64,000 nucleotides of DNA from the NCBI GenBank assembly GCA_963691815.1, contig OY829665.1, forward strand, positions 24,281,906 to 24,345,905, read 5' to 3'. Positions 53,545-64,000 of the stretch are shown piece after piece. Every line of letters starts with the position of its first letter. Positions within the stretch are counted from its first letter, which is position 1. Under the pieces are notes generated by a model. It searched no databases and was not told the origin of the DNA. It saw only the letters and a list, made by a program, of their open reading frames with translations. Source of the stretch: Echiichthys vipera. Taxonomy: Eukaryota; Chordata; Actinopteri; Perciformes; Trachinidae. The translations under genes were made by a program, and so were the position numbers.

Positions 53545-53701
53545 AGAAAGCCACTGCCATCCGGTAAACGGTTCAGGGCACTTGGATCCAACACCAGCAG
53601 GATGAGGAACAGTTTTTACCCCAGAGCTGTGGCCTCTGAAGCCATACAAAATTTCACTGTACTAAGTATAATGCCAATAAAGAGAATTCTGATTCTGATT
53701 T
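53545..53701 (+). mobile_element. Rex1 3' end and tail
   Basis: One frame reads PLPSGKRFRALGSNTSRMRN and SFYPRAVASEAIQ, the C-terminus of Rex1. It is followed by AATAAAGAGAATTCTGATTC and a short ATTCTG-type tail. Confidence 0.82.
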
Positions 53702-56199
53702 AACACTAAGTTTGCGAACGCTGTATCTGTTATTGTCCTGAAACACGGTGCAAAAAAACCTAAATAATGGGGTCATTTGTAAAATCTCTGTTTATTTTTG
53801 ATTAATTATTTTTACTAATCATCTTGAAGAGATCTCATCTACATCACATGGAAAGCACCAAATGCACTGACATTCAAATGTTCACAACAAGCACAGTCTG
53901 CTAGGAAGAAGCAATTGGCCAAAGCAAGACCAGGAAGTAGATTAATAAAGACATTTCACTGACACTTTATTATCAGACTATGGCTGAATGATCCAAGTGT
54001 GCCAACATTTCACACACAAGCAGTCTTTTTACATAATTTTCATGAAAAACATTTTGAAGTTTAACATGGAAAAAAACAGGCCAAACGTCTTAACCGGTCC
54101 AGGTGTCTGGACAACAGAGACCCACTTTTCACATGCCCAAGCGGTTGTTGTCTGCAACCGTCAGAGCCAAAAGAATCCAGTTCTAGTCACAGCATTTGTG
54201 TGATTGACAGCAGCCGTCCTCCAATTAAGCCCTTATATTGATCGATGATCCAGAATGATCAATCAGACTAGAGACTCAAAGTACGGCAGGAGATATAGAA
54301 AGGGCTTTTATCACGACTCAACAAATGTTTAAATCAGAGTTTATATTTCATCATTGCATCACTTTTCATATATCAACACTTTTTCAACAGGGCATTGATC
54401 AGTGTTGTGTGGATGTTGGAACAACTTTTTTTTCTCTTAAAATATTTCAGCAAAATGTTTAAAAGTCATGGTTGTAAAAAATAATGTTGATTTGACATTT
54501 CTGCATTGAATCTATAGTGAATTAACAACACCACTATAACTATGGTGTTTACTACTATTAATGTTTTTTTCATAACTGACATTATTTAAACAACATCTAA
54601 ATGTTTAATGTCAGTCGAATTCCAGCTGGGTTCTCACAGTGGTTACAGGGCCAGTGATCAGAGATGGAGATCAGATTTAGGACCATATGAAGGTGGGCCA
54701 GATCTGATGTGGGATATTTGTTTCCACACAGATCTCTGTCACTTGTTCTTGTAATGTGAGCGTAGCCAAGGCGTCGACATGTGTTGAGTTGGGATGAGGA
54801 CGGGTTGGAGTCAGAGATGAAGAAGAATTGTTTTCCCTCTGTTTGTGTTTTTTCCAGGTCAGCTGACTAGAAGTTGGTTTCCACAAAGTATTTTTGTTTC
54901 TTTGATTTGTCATGGAATGAAATGCTTCTCCAAGCCTCTTTCATTTTGATTTCTTTCTAATCTTCTCTCCATACAGTCATTTAGAGAGTCACAGAGTCTG
55001 TATTATATCACAGTATTATCACAGTGCAGCTGAACCAAAGTCTACCATGTCTGCATTTGAAGAACACCTGCTGTCAGCTGTTCACCACAGACAGCTCACC
55101 TCTTCCCTTGTGAGACTGAGCTGCCTGTTTATCAGTCCCTGATGCTCAGTTGCAGTTTCACAATGACTCGTCATGTCCTGCGTTTTACAGCATCCTTGAG
55201 CCCTGTCTCTGCTGGGGCTTTCTGCAGCGCTACACTTTGCCCTATCAGATTAGTTCCTTTTTCAATTATGTGCTTGCTCATCTGTCAGAGGCGCTTGTAC
55301 TTGTCATATTTCAAAGGGAGTTTCTTTGGCGACGCAGCAAATGTGATCAAAAGATGAATTTGTTCTTTTTGAAAGGAACACCCATAGCTATTTCCAACTA
55401 GAACAAAAATGATGAATTAGTTCAACTTAGTTCAACAAGAGAAGAAAATAGAACTTTTAAATTCCATTATTCCCCAAGAAGCCTCGCCGTGTGAGCTTTG
55501 ATGTTTTTCACTGCGAGGGAAAGAAAAAGGGTGAAAATGATGAGGTGTGAAAGACTAATGCTCAGGAGAAACACTTCTGGAGACAAATCAGGTTATAACA
55601 GCAAGGTGTTAATGAAGCCAGCTGAGAAGCTGAGGCTGAACTTAACCTGGTGTGATGTGAGCGAGAAGGGGAACAGGTAGAAACAAAGAAACAGGACTAT
55701 TTCAGGCACACCCCACAAAGGAGAAACTTTGAACCTGTTCAGACTTGAGAGAACGCCAATACAGACTTAAACATACAGCACACAGAAGTCAAACGGCATC
55801 AATAGTTTTTGAAGCCTCTATTTAGTGTATTTAATAATTTGGTAAGAAGAAGGGAAAGTACCTGTCCAATTTAGTGAATTGAGTCCAGATGACAAGACGC
55901 TAAAGAACAGTGTGTCCAGTAAAAGCTTAGCTCACGCCAGATCTTGTGTCAATTCAGTTTAGTTTAATGATTAGTATCACATACTTGAAGGGCAAAACGT
56001 AGATCATTACAATGCATTCACTGGAAACTGGAATTACTGCTTGCACCGCGTGATTGTAACAGAAACATCATCCAGAGAAGGTGTTGACTTCTGCAGTGTC
56101 TACGTTTCTATGTTATTAGTTATAACATTATTAATTATGACCATATGTCTGAGTTCTAGACCAACAACCAAAGCGAACCATTACATCATCATTGAATTA
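53702..56199. other. Intron, nothing recognised
   Basis: No exon, RNA gene or repeat family recognised. Open frames overlap on both strands without motifs. Confidence 0.4.
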
Positions 56200-56732
56200 T
56201 TAAAGGTTGAATATGGAGAATGACGAGAACACTGCCATCTAGTGTCTCAAGGTGGTAGTCGCAACAACAAAAAATAATTCCGGCAGTCGGGGTTGCCAGG
56301 TGTGTTGCCCAGTAGCCTACAGGAGACCAGAGTCTGTTTGAGCCCGTTTGAATCCATCCCCTCCAGCAAATCACACCATAAAAACAAGGATTAGAGGAGT
56401 TTGACTGACAGTTAGCGTTAGCCGTTAGCATTAGCCGTTCCAGCTAAGTAAAGATGAAAGTGATGTTAGCGATCAAGGAGAAACGTAGCCATTTGGGCGT
56501 GCATTGTAATGGCGTTTCTCTCCTTTCTCTCAGTCCATGGAGTGAATGCTCGGCCTATATAGACTCTGGTTTTTGCCCGTCTCCGCTCACTCAGCTGCTG
56601 GGACAAATAACGCCCCCTTCACTGAGGCTCCGCTGATGTACCCCTCAAAACGCCCTGTGGGTGTATTATTATTATTATTATTATTATTTATAAATATAGC
56701 ATTTGATAAAGATTCTACATATTCAACCTTTA
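56200..56732. mobile_element. MITE of the TTAAAGGT...ACCTTTAA family, copy 3
   Basis: Left end TTAAAGGTTGAATATGGAGA, right end ATTCTACATATTCAACCTTT, inverted repeats of each other. It is inverted relative to copies 1 and 2 (ACTGCCATCTAGTGTCTCAA near the left end). A short TTA triplet run lies at 56667-56688. Confidence 0.72.
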
Positions 56733-57188
56733 GTTAATAAGATGTTGAATCATTTGTTAACTAGTTTTAGAGCTTGTCTTGTGCTATTCATCACTAGTCA
56801 GTGGTGTCTTTTCTCCTCTGTTATCCAAACACTTCACTAGATGAAATGCCACACTTTGCAACATGTTTTAATTATGATCCACTCAATAAGTCATGTTAAA
56901 GTGTAAGAAGAGAACAACGTGGGGAGTTTGGTGTGAAAATAACTTGTTAGACTGTAGTTAGCGTTGACAATCAAGCAAACATCTGATCGGCTGGTGCAGG
57001 TGAGCCCCACTGAACCCTCACTTCATTAGTTTTGCTTTTGTCAGTTACTTGCAGTCTTTCCTACATTCTCTACCACCTTTTCAGCTACAAAAGCCAAACT
57101 AACAAACGGAAGTAAATTGCCTCGGTAGTGGTTGAATCTTGAATTAACATGGTTACATCAAGAGAGTGTACAGTGAGTGTATACAGAA

Positions 57189-57279
57189 GGTTAAAATATT
57201 TAGGCTAATGTTAAATACTGTTGTCAAATCAACTGATTAGATGGTGGTGTTCTGCTCATTCTCCATATTCAACCTTTAA
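57189..57279. mobile_element. Right-end fragment of the same MITE family (copy 4)
   Basis: AGATGGTGGTGTTCTGCTCA followed by TTCTCCATATTCAACCTTTA, as at the right ends of copies 1 and 2. Confidence 0.65.
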
Positions 57280-57550
57280 CATGCAAATACACACAATGTT
57301 GTGAATGAATTCAAGACACACATCTCTGTGACCGACTCTGCTTGCTGTCACTTCTTCAAACACATGAAGGAAAAAAGAAAGTGTGTGTGTATGTACCCTT
57401 TATTTATTTATTATTTATTTGTTTATTTCGGGCATGTCAGTTAAATAAATCATCATCACACTTGATGATTTATGAACACATTTATAAACTCATCTTGAGA
57501 CATTTCTATTTTAGAGGGCTGTAATTGTGTATGAGTGATTAAAAGACACA

Positions 57551-57552
<2 letters not shown>

Positions 57553-57606
<54 letters not shown>
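57553..57606. repeat. (CT)n microsatellite
   Basis: About 27 CT units. Confidence 0.95.
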
Positions 57607-57608
<2 letters not shown>

Positions 57609-57944
57609 AGGAAATGAACAAGCAAAGCAGCTGCTTCTCGTCGGGTTTCTCCTGTTCAATATAAATCACAGTGGAATGTGGTTAAGGCACTGGAGAGCTT
57701 CATGCATTTTCATGAAAGTGCAGAGATTCCATATGTGCACATACAGGTTGAAATAGATGGAATGAAATGAGAATGGGGGGGGGGGGGTTTCTATCATATT
57801 TTCTTCTTTTTTCTTTCCTCAAGGTCACACAGGCTTTTCACTCTGGCCTTAACAATAACGTGATGAAACTGCTGCTGCTGAGCTCAATACTGAAGCCAGC
57901 CTGCAACCACTGCCCTTAATCTGTTTTAGAGAACAGAGGCAATA

Positions 57945-57982
57945 CTCTCTCTCTCTCTCTCGCTCTCTCTCTCTCGCACACA

Positions 57983-58017
<35 letters not shown>
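57945..58017. repeat. Compound (CT)n(CA)n microsatellite
   Basis: CT units to about 57975 with a CG interruption, then CACACAG and a CA run to 58017. Confidence 0.93.
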
Positions 58018-58020
<3 letters not shown>

Positions 58021-58443
58021 AAAACATGATTGAAAAGAATCCAACAGAATGTAATTCCTCTTGTCTTTAACCCTAACTCTTTCAGATTCAATTTGCAGCA
58101 CTTGATAAAGCCTTTCTCTCCACATCAATACTTTCATATATGTATTTGATAAACCGCTTACTCTTCCTCCCCCCTCCCTCTGCTCAGTGCTAGACTGCAA
58201 TAAAGTCATTGTTACATGTTTTTTATAAGTTCAATGACAGCCCATCACCGCACTGTTTTCACATACAATTCAACACTACCTTTATGTTTAATGTGGATAT
58301 AGATCATTGCTTCTTTTTCTGTTTGATTCAAAAAGATTGTGAAGAAGACGTGAAGTTATTCCTGTGTCATTTCAAAACCCTGTTTTTAGTAAATCTTGTT
58401 TTTAAAGATAAGCCAATAATTTTATTCTTCCTCCTTCTCTCAG
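58018..58443. other. Intron end before the DENN core exon
   Basis: Ends in TTTTATTCTTCCTCCTTCTCTCAG-type pyrimidine sequence, a strong acceptor. No other feature. Confidence 0.6.
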
Positions 58444-58631
58444 ACTACCAGCGGTTGATGACAGTGGCCGAGGGCATCACCACCCTGCTGTTTCCCTTCC
58501 AGTGGCAGCATGTTTATGTTCCCATCCTGCCAGCCTCTCTCCTCCACTTCCTGGATGCTCCCGTTCCCTACCTGATGGGCCTGCAGTCCAAAGAGGGAGC
58601 AGACCGCTCTAAACTGGAGCTTCCTCAGGAG
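58444..58631 (+). CDS. dennd5b: dennd5b exon: cDENN core
   Basis: 188 bp from acceptor CTCTCAG to donor GTACGC. Its first two bases complete an Asp codon with the final G of the previous exon. It encodes YQRLMTVAEGITTLLFPFQW, QHVYVPILPASLLHFLDAPV and PYLMGLQSKEGADRSKLELP, ending QE on a whole codon. This is the best conserved DENN segment, in the surface region that contacts Rab. AEGITTLLF and QSKEG.DRSK are DENND5B-like. The open frame continues past the donor into the intron without a stop until 59000. Confidence 0.96.
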
Positions 58632-58684
58632 GTACGCAGCCAACCTATGGAGCTTTACCTCCAGGCCCTCGGGTTAAAGTTTGA

Positions 58685-58803
58685 TTCCGGTGGCGCAGTG
58701 GTTAGAGCAGTCGCCCCATGTAAAGAGGCTGAAGGTCCTCGAGGCAGTGGCCACGTGTTTGACTCCGAGCTGCGGCCCTTTTCTGTATGTCTGCCCCCCC
58801 CCC

Positions 58804-58862
<59 letters not shown>

Positions 58863-58915
58863 CATTTTCTGTCTGTCCTGTGTAATAAAGGCTTGGAAAC
58901 TGCCAAAAAAATAAT
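58685..58915 (+). mobile_element. tRNA-derived SINE expanded by C and CT runs
   Basis: Box A TGGCGCAGTGG at 58691-58701 and a box B-like TGTTTGACTCC near 58756 are followed by a C run (58794-58814), a CT run (58815-58860) and the tail TGTAATAAAGGCTTGGAAAC. The same SINE occurs at 63171-63337. It starts about 55 bp after the exon donor. Confidence 0.82.
58794..58860. repeat. Poly-C run followed by (CT)n
   Basis: 21 C, then about 23 CT units, inside the SINE. In the other SINE copy this region is only TTCCCCTCTCTCTG. Confidence 0.92.
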
Positions 58916-58927
58916 CTTTAAAGAAAA

Positions 58928-59506
58928 AAAGTGTAATGTCGGCGTAAAATCGTCCCATGGTCTCTTTCGGCACTTACTTACTTTAGTTTTTTTTGTGTAA
59001 CAATTATTAACGCAAAAATTTGGACGAGGCTAACACTGATTTGCTCAGGGCAGTAGGGTGAAGGCATTCAAATGTCTTTTTTAAAATAACATCAAACATC
59101 TGCAGTAGCATGATAAGTATCCCACATAAAATGAAGCACCAACAACGTAGTTAGTGAACCCAGAGTTTATTAAGAGTGTTTTAAAGACTTACCTACTGGC
59201 CCCTGTGCCAGCTCCTCTCATAGTAAAGTCCATTCAAGTGGATTACTAATAACTCCAAAAGGAAGGAGCCCATTGATGATTCATTGGTTTGGTGTTATTT
59301 TGTGTTATTTCGTTTCATTAGCGGCCTCTGTGGCAGTAAGATGTAACTGAAGGTGAGCCTGTTCTTTCAGAGCCTCCATCTTGTCAAGTTCATGGTCATT
59401 ATGTGTGTTGACAATTGTATTTTTGTTTTTGCTCTTTTGTAAACTTTATAGAAACACATTCACCTCTCTACTTCTGGTCCGTCCCCTATATGTTACCCTC
59501 TTAAAT

Positions 59507-59554
<48 letters not shown>

Positions 59555-60050
59555 TCCTATTACACTTCTATCCTTACCACAAGCCTGACTCAGAAGTTGG
59601 AATTTCCGATTACAAGTGAACACAGCATAACAGTTAGTGACGATCTGAGGCGACAGACCAGCTGTCAGCAGCGTCACTAACATGGAGGCGTATTTACATC
59701 TATGGAGGGAATGTCTCCACAGACACAGATATTAGAATACCAAGTAAAAAAAGGCAACACGTTCTTTCATATGATCAGTTACCATTGTTTTAACTCACTC
59801 TTTGATAGATATTAACTTTAAAGACAATTAAATAGATGGATATCTTATGGAGTACATTTTCACACAAATTCCTTCACCGTACTGCCTCAAGTTAATCAGC
59901 GTTAGCCACGTCCAGCTGTTAGTGGATTTAAGTGACTCTCCGGATATGTACGATAATAGTTTATACATGGAAAAACTGTCTCAATTGCTTATATGATGTA
60001 TGGAAGTGCCGAAAAGACCATGGGATGATTTTAGGACAGAATTACACTTT
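58928..60050. mobile_element. Foldback MITE, copy 2, with extra internal sequence
   Basis: The left part (58928-59320) matches copy 1: GTGTAAT..CGGCGTAAAATCGTCCCATGG-like start, CCCAGAGTTTATTAAGAG, AAGTCCATTCAAGTGGATTA. The right arm lies at about 59860-60050 (CCTTCACCGTACTGCC, ACCATGGGATGATTTTAGGA). About 540 bp between (59320-59860), including a CA tract, is absent from copy 1 and so is a probable later insertion. Confidence 0.72.
59511..59551. repeat. (AC)n microsatellite
   Basis: About 20 units. Confidence 0.95.
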
Positions 60051-60988
60051 AATATGAATGTGAAATAGTTGTTAGCCTGGACTTTCTCGGGGTTCAGGTT
60101 GCAACTGTAAAAGGCCTTTGAGCTCCAGCTCCAGCCACACTACTTCGATTTCATTCTATAACAGCCTTTCAGAACTAAAAAGATCTCTGTCCTCACAGGT
60201 ATTTTAGCTCTGTATGAGAAATAATCAGCGTCCATATTAACCCAACTGAAAACACTGAACACATGACCGTTCACATGCACTGGGCATGTGCATGTGAGGG
60301 TGTAAACAGGAAGCAGATTGTCTAGTGTTACTCTGTGGTTGAAAAGAAAATACAACAGCGGTGACGAGTCAGAGCAGAGATTTCTTCTCTTGGACTGTTG
60401 ACTCTGGTGGAAGTGTTAGTGAAAGTAACTCATGAGTATGAGGTGGTCACAGGGACAGGGAGCATTATCCATCAGTGGAGGAAGTGATGACAAAGAGAAA
60501 GGATGAAATCACAGTCAGGTCTGTCAGCCTACCTAACCGATAAGAGTGACTGACGTGGGAGTCTGCGTCATCCTTTACAAACATCTCTGTTTCTGCCCGT
60601 CCACACTAACACACAACCCGGAGTTTTCAAACCAAAACTGGATCAGCAGTGTTTCCAAAACCTCTCCGTTATAGAACATCGGAAACACCGGAGCAGTGTG
60701 GACACCAGGTAACGTAGCAAAAGATAGATAGATAGAGTTTTGTGGATGTAGCCTCAGGGTTAACATTTAAGTTCAGGTAAGGTTCGATGAGTGTATGAAC
60801 TACAAGTACAGGTGTTTATGTGTGTTTATGCACAAGCTGCAGTGGTTTGCAGTCAGTGCTCATATCTGCTGACAATACATTGCCCAAGGCTGACATTAAA
60901 CAACAACCACACACACAGGCAGACTACCAGGCTCCCGTTCAGACACAGGAAACAGTAAAAAACACCTCTCTGTTCTAAATAACTTCCA

Positions 60989-60989
<1 letters not shown>
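60051..60989. other. Intron, nothing recognised
   Basis: Short GATA repeat near 60723-60735. No exon or repeat family recognised. Confidence 0.4.

Positions 60990-61036
<47 letters not shown>
60990..61036. repeat. (CA)n microsatellite
   Basis: About 23 units. Confidence 0.95.
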
Positions 61037-61041
<5 letters not shown>

Positions 61042-62120
61042 ATAGGACAGGAATTACCTATTGTTCGTCTACAAATTCACCTCAAGGCAAAGTGAGTCGG
61101 AAGTGGATTCATCCATTGTTGGATTGCATTCTTCTGGCTTTTTTATTCCAGCCCCAGCCCTTGTCAGACATTGAGGAGGTGAATGTACACTGGATTTAAA
61201 CCAGCCCTGAGCCCCACCGCAGGGTAACAGTGAATGCGTGTGTGTTCATGTGTTACAGCAAGATAAAGCCCTAACAAAGCGGAGCATCCAGGCTCTCCGG
61301 CTTCCGGCTCCCAGCACTCGTTAATCCGGCACATTCCTTATGGAAGCTAATTATGCCAGCCAGTGCAGGATGCTGCCGCGGAGCACCCACGAGCCCGTCT
61401 GCATCTCCTCCTCCCCCATACGGGGAACCCGCCTGCTTACATTGGTGAATCTCCCTGTGTTTCTGAATGATCCTTTGAAGTGGCTCTGACCTAGAATTGG
61501 GCCGATGATGAAAAAGGGCTCGAAGCAAAGCAGAGAGGACATGATGAGAGAGAGGAAACTGTGGATGTAATTGGGGAATTAATGCCAGACAAGGTTTGCC
61601 TTTCTGAACCCTGTACTGTCCCATGGTAACATGGTTAATTTTGCATTGCAGCAAGATCGTAGGGCACCGTTATCATCCCTTTTCTTCATTCTCTCCTCTT
61701 TTCTCTCCTTGTGCATATACAAGCATCCTTACTTGGCCTTAGATTCAAACTAGGGAAACCTTTCTGGAGATAAAAAGGTTTGCGATATGCAGAGTTTGCT
61801 CAAGTTTGTCTTTTGTTCCCCCCTTTAATGGCGGAATAAAGACCAAAGGAAAGGATATGCAACAGAGGTTCCGAAGCTGGAATCGAATACCAGTCTAGGG
61901 ATGTCTGGATTAACCGATTTTGCCGTAACCGTGGTTACATAACATTTCATAATTGTAAGAGTCATATAAGCTACGACATCTCTGGTGTGCTGATTCCTAG
62001 CAAGTCACGCAATTTGTGTGTGGCGCTGGTTTGTTTTGTGTGTGTGTGAGAGAGTCGTTGTGCCACTCACACACACGTCAGATTGACATTGTAGCCTTAT
62101 ATTTGTCAATAAAGAGCCTT
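61037..62120. other. Intron, nothing firm
   Basis: The stretch 61896-61960 (GGGATGTCTGGATTAACCGA, CCGTAACCGTGGTTAC) looks like a hAT-type terminus remnant. No exon recognised. Confidence 0.4.
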
Positions 62121-62345
62121 AAAGTGTAATTCCAGCATAAGATCATCTCATGGATTTTTCCGGCAATTACATACATTTAATAAGCCATCAAGACAGTTGG
62201 CTCGTGGCTAACAGTGATTAGCTAGGGGCAGTACGGTGAAGGCATTCAAACGTCTTTTTTAACCCCTAATACTGCTGAAAATAACATCAAACCTCTGCAG
62301 TAGCATGAGAAGAGTCCCTACATAGAAAACAAAGCACCAATGATG
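62121..62345. mobile_element. Foldback MITE, copy 3, left arm only
   Basis: AAGTGTAATTCCAGCATAAG, GGGGCAGTACGGTGAAGGCA and CCTCTGCAGTAGCATGAGAA match the left arms of copies 1 and 2. The right half is missing. Confidence 0.75.
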
Positions 62346-63170
62346 CGCGCGCTTACCAAGTGTCGAATGATAATTTCAGTCATTAATAATCACCAAACCT
62401 GTGATCTTTCCTCTGATAATAACCAAAATATCAAAATATCACATGGTGACATCTCTACCCAGGACATTGCGGTAACGTGGCATACATTGTGACAACTCCT
62501 ACCAAGGCATTCCAGTTCTTCTTGTGTGTTTTTCATTGTCTCTTCCAACACTTAGGGGTGGCTGAATAACAGCAGCCATTTCAAAGGAAACACCCGCCGA
62601 GTTCATATTATCCTCTAATCAACATCCATATTTGATTATGGTTTGTGTTTTAGCCTCCGCTAGGATAATATTGCTTTTCCATTGCAATCTGTCTGGCTCC
62701 CCATACTATAATGTGTGAGTGTGTCTTGGGCTCTGACCTCCAAAGTTCAATCTGGAGCTTTTCTATCACTCCTGTTTTATACTTAATCTATATGTGTGTG
62801 TTTTCTGGCACGTTTCAGTGCATTTCTATTTCGAGTATTATCAGGTCTTACTATAATCCCATATGAGGGTGTGATGCTAACTCCATTATGTCAGATTTAG
62901 GTTGATCTACCACAATGGGCCATTATCAATCACACAGTGACCTACATTCTCCATACTCAACATGTCCCAGCCCCCTACGATTCCTCCTACACTCAGGCTG
63001 ACAAGATAATACCTGTCCCAGCTGCACCTGTTTCTTCTGTCAGCGGCACCTAAAGGACATGTTTCACCCTCAGTCTGTGATGAACAAATTAGATATATTT
63101 TTTTCAGGACCAGAAATGTCAGTTATATAAATGTAAAGGGATTATTGTCTGTTCACAATATTTATATCTG
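62346..63170. other. Intron, nothing recognised
   Basis: No exon or repeat family recognised. Confidence 0.4.
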
Positions 63171-63337
63171 GTGCGGCCGGTGGCACAGTGGTTAGAGCAG
63201 TCGCCCCATGTAAAGAGGCTGAAGGTCCTCGAGGCAGGACTCGAGGCCCTGTGCTGCATGTCTTCCCCTCTCTCTGACCCCATTTCCTTTCCGTCCTATC
63301 TAATAAAAAGCTTGAAAACTGCCAAAAAGAAGTTGAA
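63171..63337 (+). mobile_element. tRNA-derived SINE, compact copy
   Basis: Box A TGGCACAGTGG at 63181-63191, the shared body GTTAGAGCAGTCGCCCCATG and a tail ending AATAAAAAGCTTGAAAACTG. Box B is eroded (GGACTCGAGGCCC). It ends about 30 bp before the acceptor of the next exon. Confidence 0.8.
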
Positions 63338-63368
63338 TAAATAATATTCATACTTTCTCCATTCCCAG

Positions 63369-63959
63369 GCCAACCTGTGTTTTGTGGACATTGACAACCA
63401 CTACATCGAGCTTCCAGAGGACTTTCCCCAGTTCCCCAATAAGACTGAGTTCATCCAGGAGCTCAGCGAGGTGCTGCTTAGCTTTGGCATTTCTGCCATC
63501 ACAGGGGCCCCGCCACGGACCCGCACCAGTCCCGGCAGCGCTCCCGGCAGCACCCCCTCCACCCCCGGCAGGGAGCGTAAGACTGTGGCTCTCCGGCAGC
63601 TGGAGGACGACGGGCGAAACGGCAACCTTGGCGGGGAGGAGCTGGCCGTGCTGGAGCTGCTGCAGGGAAACGCCACACTGGAAAGACTGCAGGCGCTCAC
63701 CAAACGCACCGGGGTGACGGTGGCCCGAGTGGACGCCCTGAGGGCCGTAGTCAAAGCTCAGGGCTCTGAGGGGCAAGGGGGCCGGACAGCTGCCGAAGAG
63801 GAGGAGCTAAGGAACGCCAAGCTGAACATCCAGCTGAGGGAGGTGTTCGCCAGCCGCTTCACCACCATGTTCGCAGACTACGAAGCCTTTGTCATCCAGA
63901 GCGCCCCAGACCTGGAGTCCTGGCTCACCAACAGGGAGCAGATGCACAACTTTGACAAG
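63369..63959 (+). CDS. dennd5b: dennd5b exon: end of cDENN, linker and dDENN start
   Basis: 591 bp from acceptor TTCCCAG to donor GTGACT, phase 0 at both ends, 197 codons without a stop. It encodes ANLCFVDIDNHYIELPEDFP, QFPNKTEFIQELSEVLLSFG, then a proline/serine/threonine-rich insert (PPRTRTSPGSAPGSTPSTPG), then LLQGNATLERLQALTKRTGV, and LNIQLREVFASRFTTMFADY, ending SWLTNREQMHNFDK. All flanking parts align with DENND5B; the insert replaces a different linker (GIPPEGSLHCSES...) in mammals. The exon is clearly more GC-rich than the introns. The protein continues beyond the window. Confidence 0.96.
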
Positions 63960-64000
63960 GTGACTAAATCACAACACATACACACAGTGTGCAAAGAAAA

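Overview
The window looks like a teleost fish nuclear genome. It carries intron-rich, repeat-dense sequence with very long CA/GT tracts. Its transposon mix is typical of ray-finned fish: L2 and Rex1 LINEs, a Penelope element, hAT and Harbinger non-autonomous DNA transposons, and tRNA-derived SINEs. There is no bacterial-style gene organisation.

Only one protein-coding gene can be supported. It runs on the + strand and is a DENN-domain Rab guanine-exchange factor, best matched to dennd5b. Five exons are visible with consistent phases and GT/AG borders: 30337-30396 (60-bp symmetric cassette), 38763-38872, 47952-48639, 58444-58631 and 63369-63959. Together they encode the end of the N-terminal region, the uDENN/cDENN core and the start of the dDENN part. 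The first coding exon is not seen and probably lies upstream of position 1; the rest of the gene continues past 64000.

Layout. 1-30336: non-coding, probably intron 1. It holds a SINE with a Harbinger insertion (2.8-3.8 kb), a 27-bp minisatellite (6.1-7.0 kb), an exact 2,968-bp tandem duplication (11.3-17.2 kb), a hAT-like element running out of it (to 18.16 kb), a foldback element plus two head-on Harbinger copies (18.7-20.6 kb), hAT relics (8.8, 23.6 kb), a hAT copy with a BED zinc finger and a perfect 8-bp target duplication (25.46-26.86 kb), and a 237-bp GT tract (28.6 kb). Intron 30.4-38.8 kb: a palindrome-ended MITE, a second SINE/Harbinger composite, a hAT relic split by a Penelope element with GIY-YIG endonuclease and a hammerhead-like motif, and an 18S rRNA fragment. 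Intron 38.9-47.9 kb: foldback MITE, a non-LTR retrotransposon relic, a GT tract and a long L2 copy. Intron 48.6-58.4 kb: a Rex1 LINE containing an L2 segment, and CT/CA tracts. Last intron: SINEs, a second foldback MITE and CA tracts.

Most open reading frames outside the five exons are transposon relics or translated simple repeats. The main points of interest are the tandem duplication (real or assembly error), the SINE-Harbinger composite present at two sites, the Penelope element with its hammerhead core, the Rex1/L2 chimera, the 18S rDNA fragment and the cassette exon.
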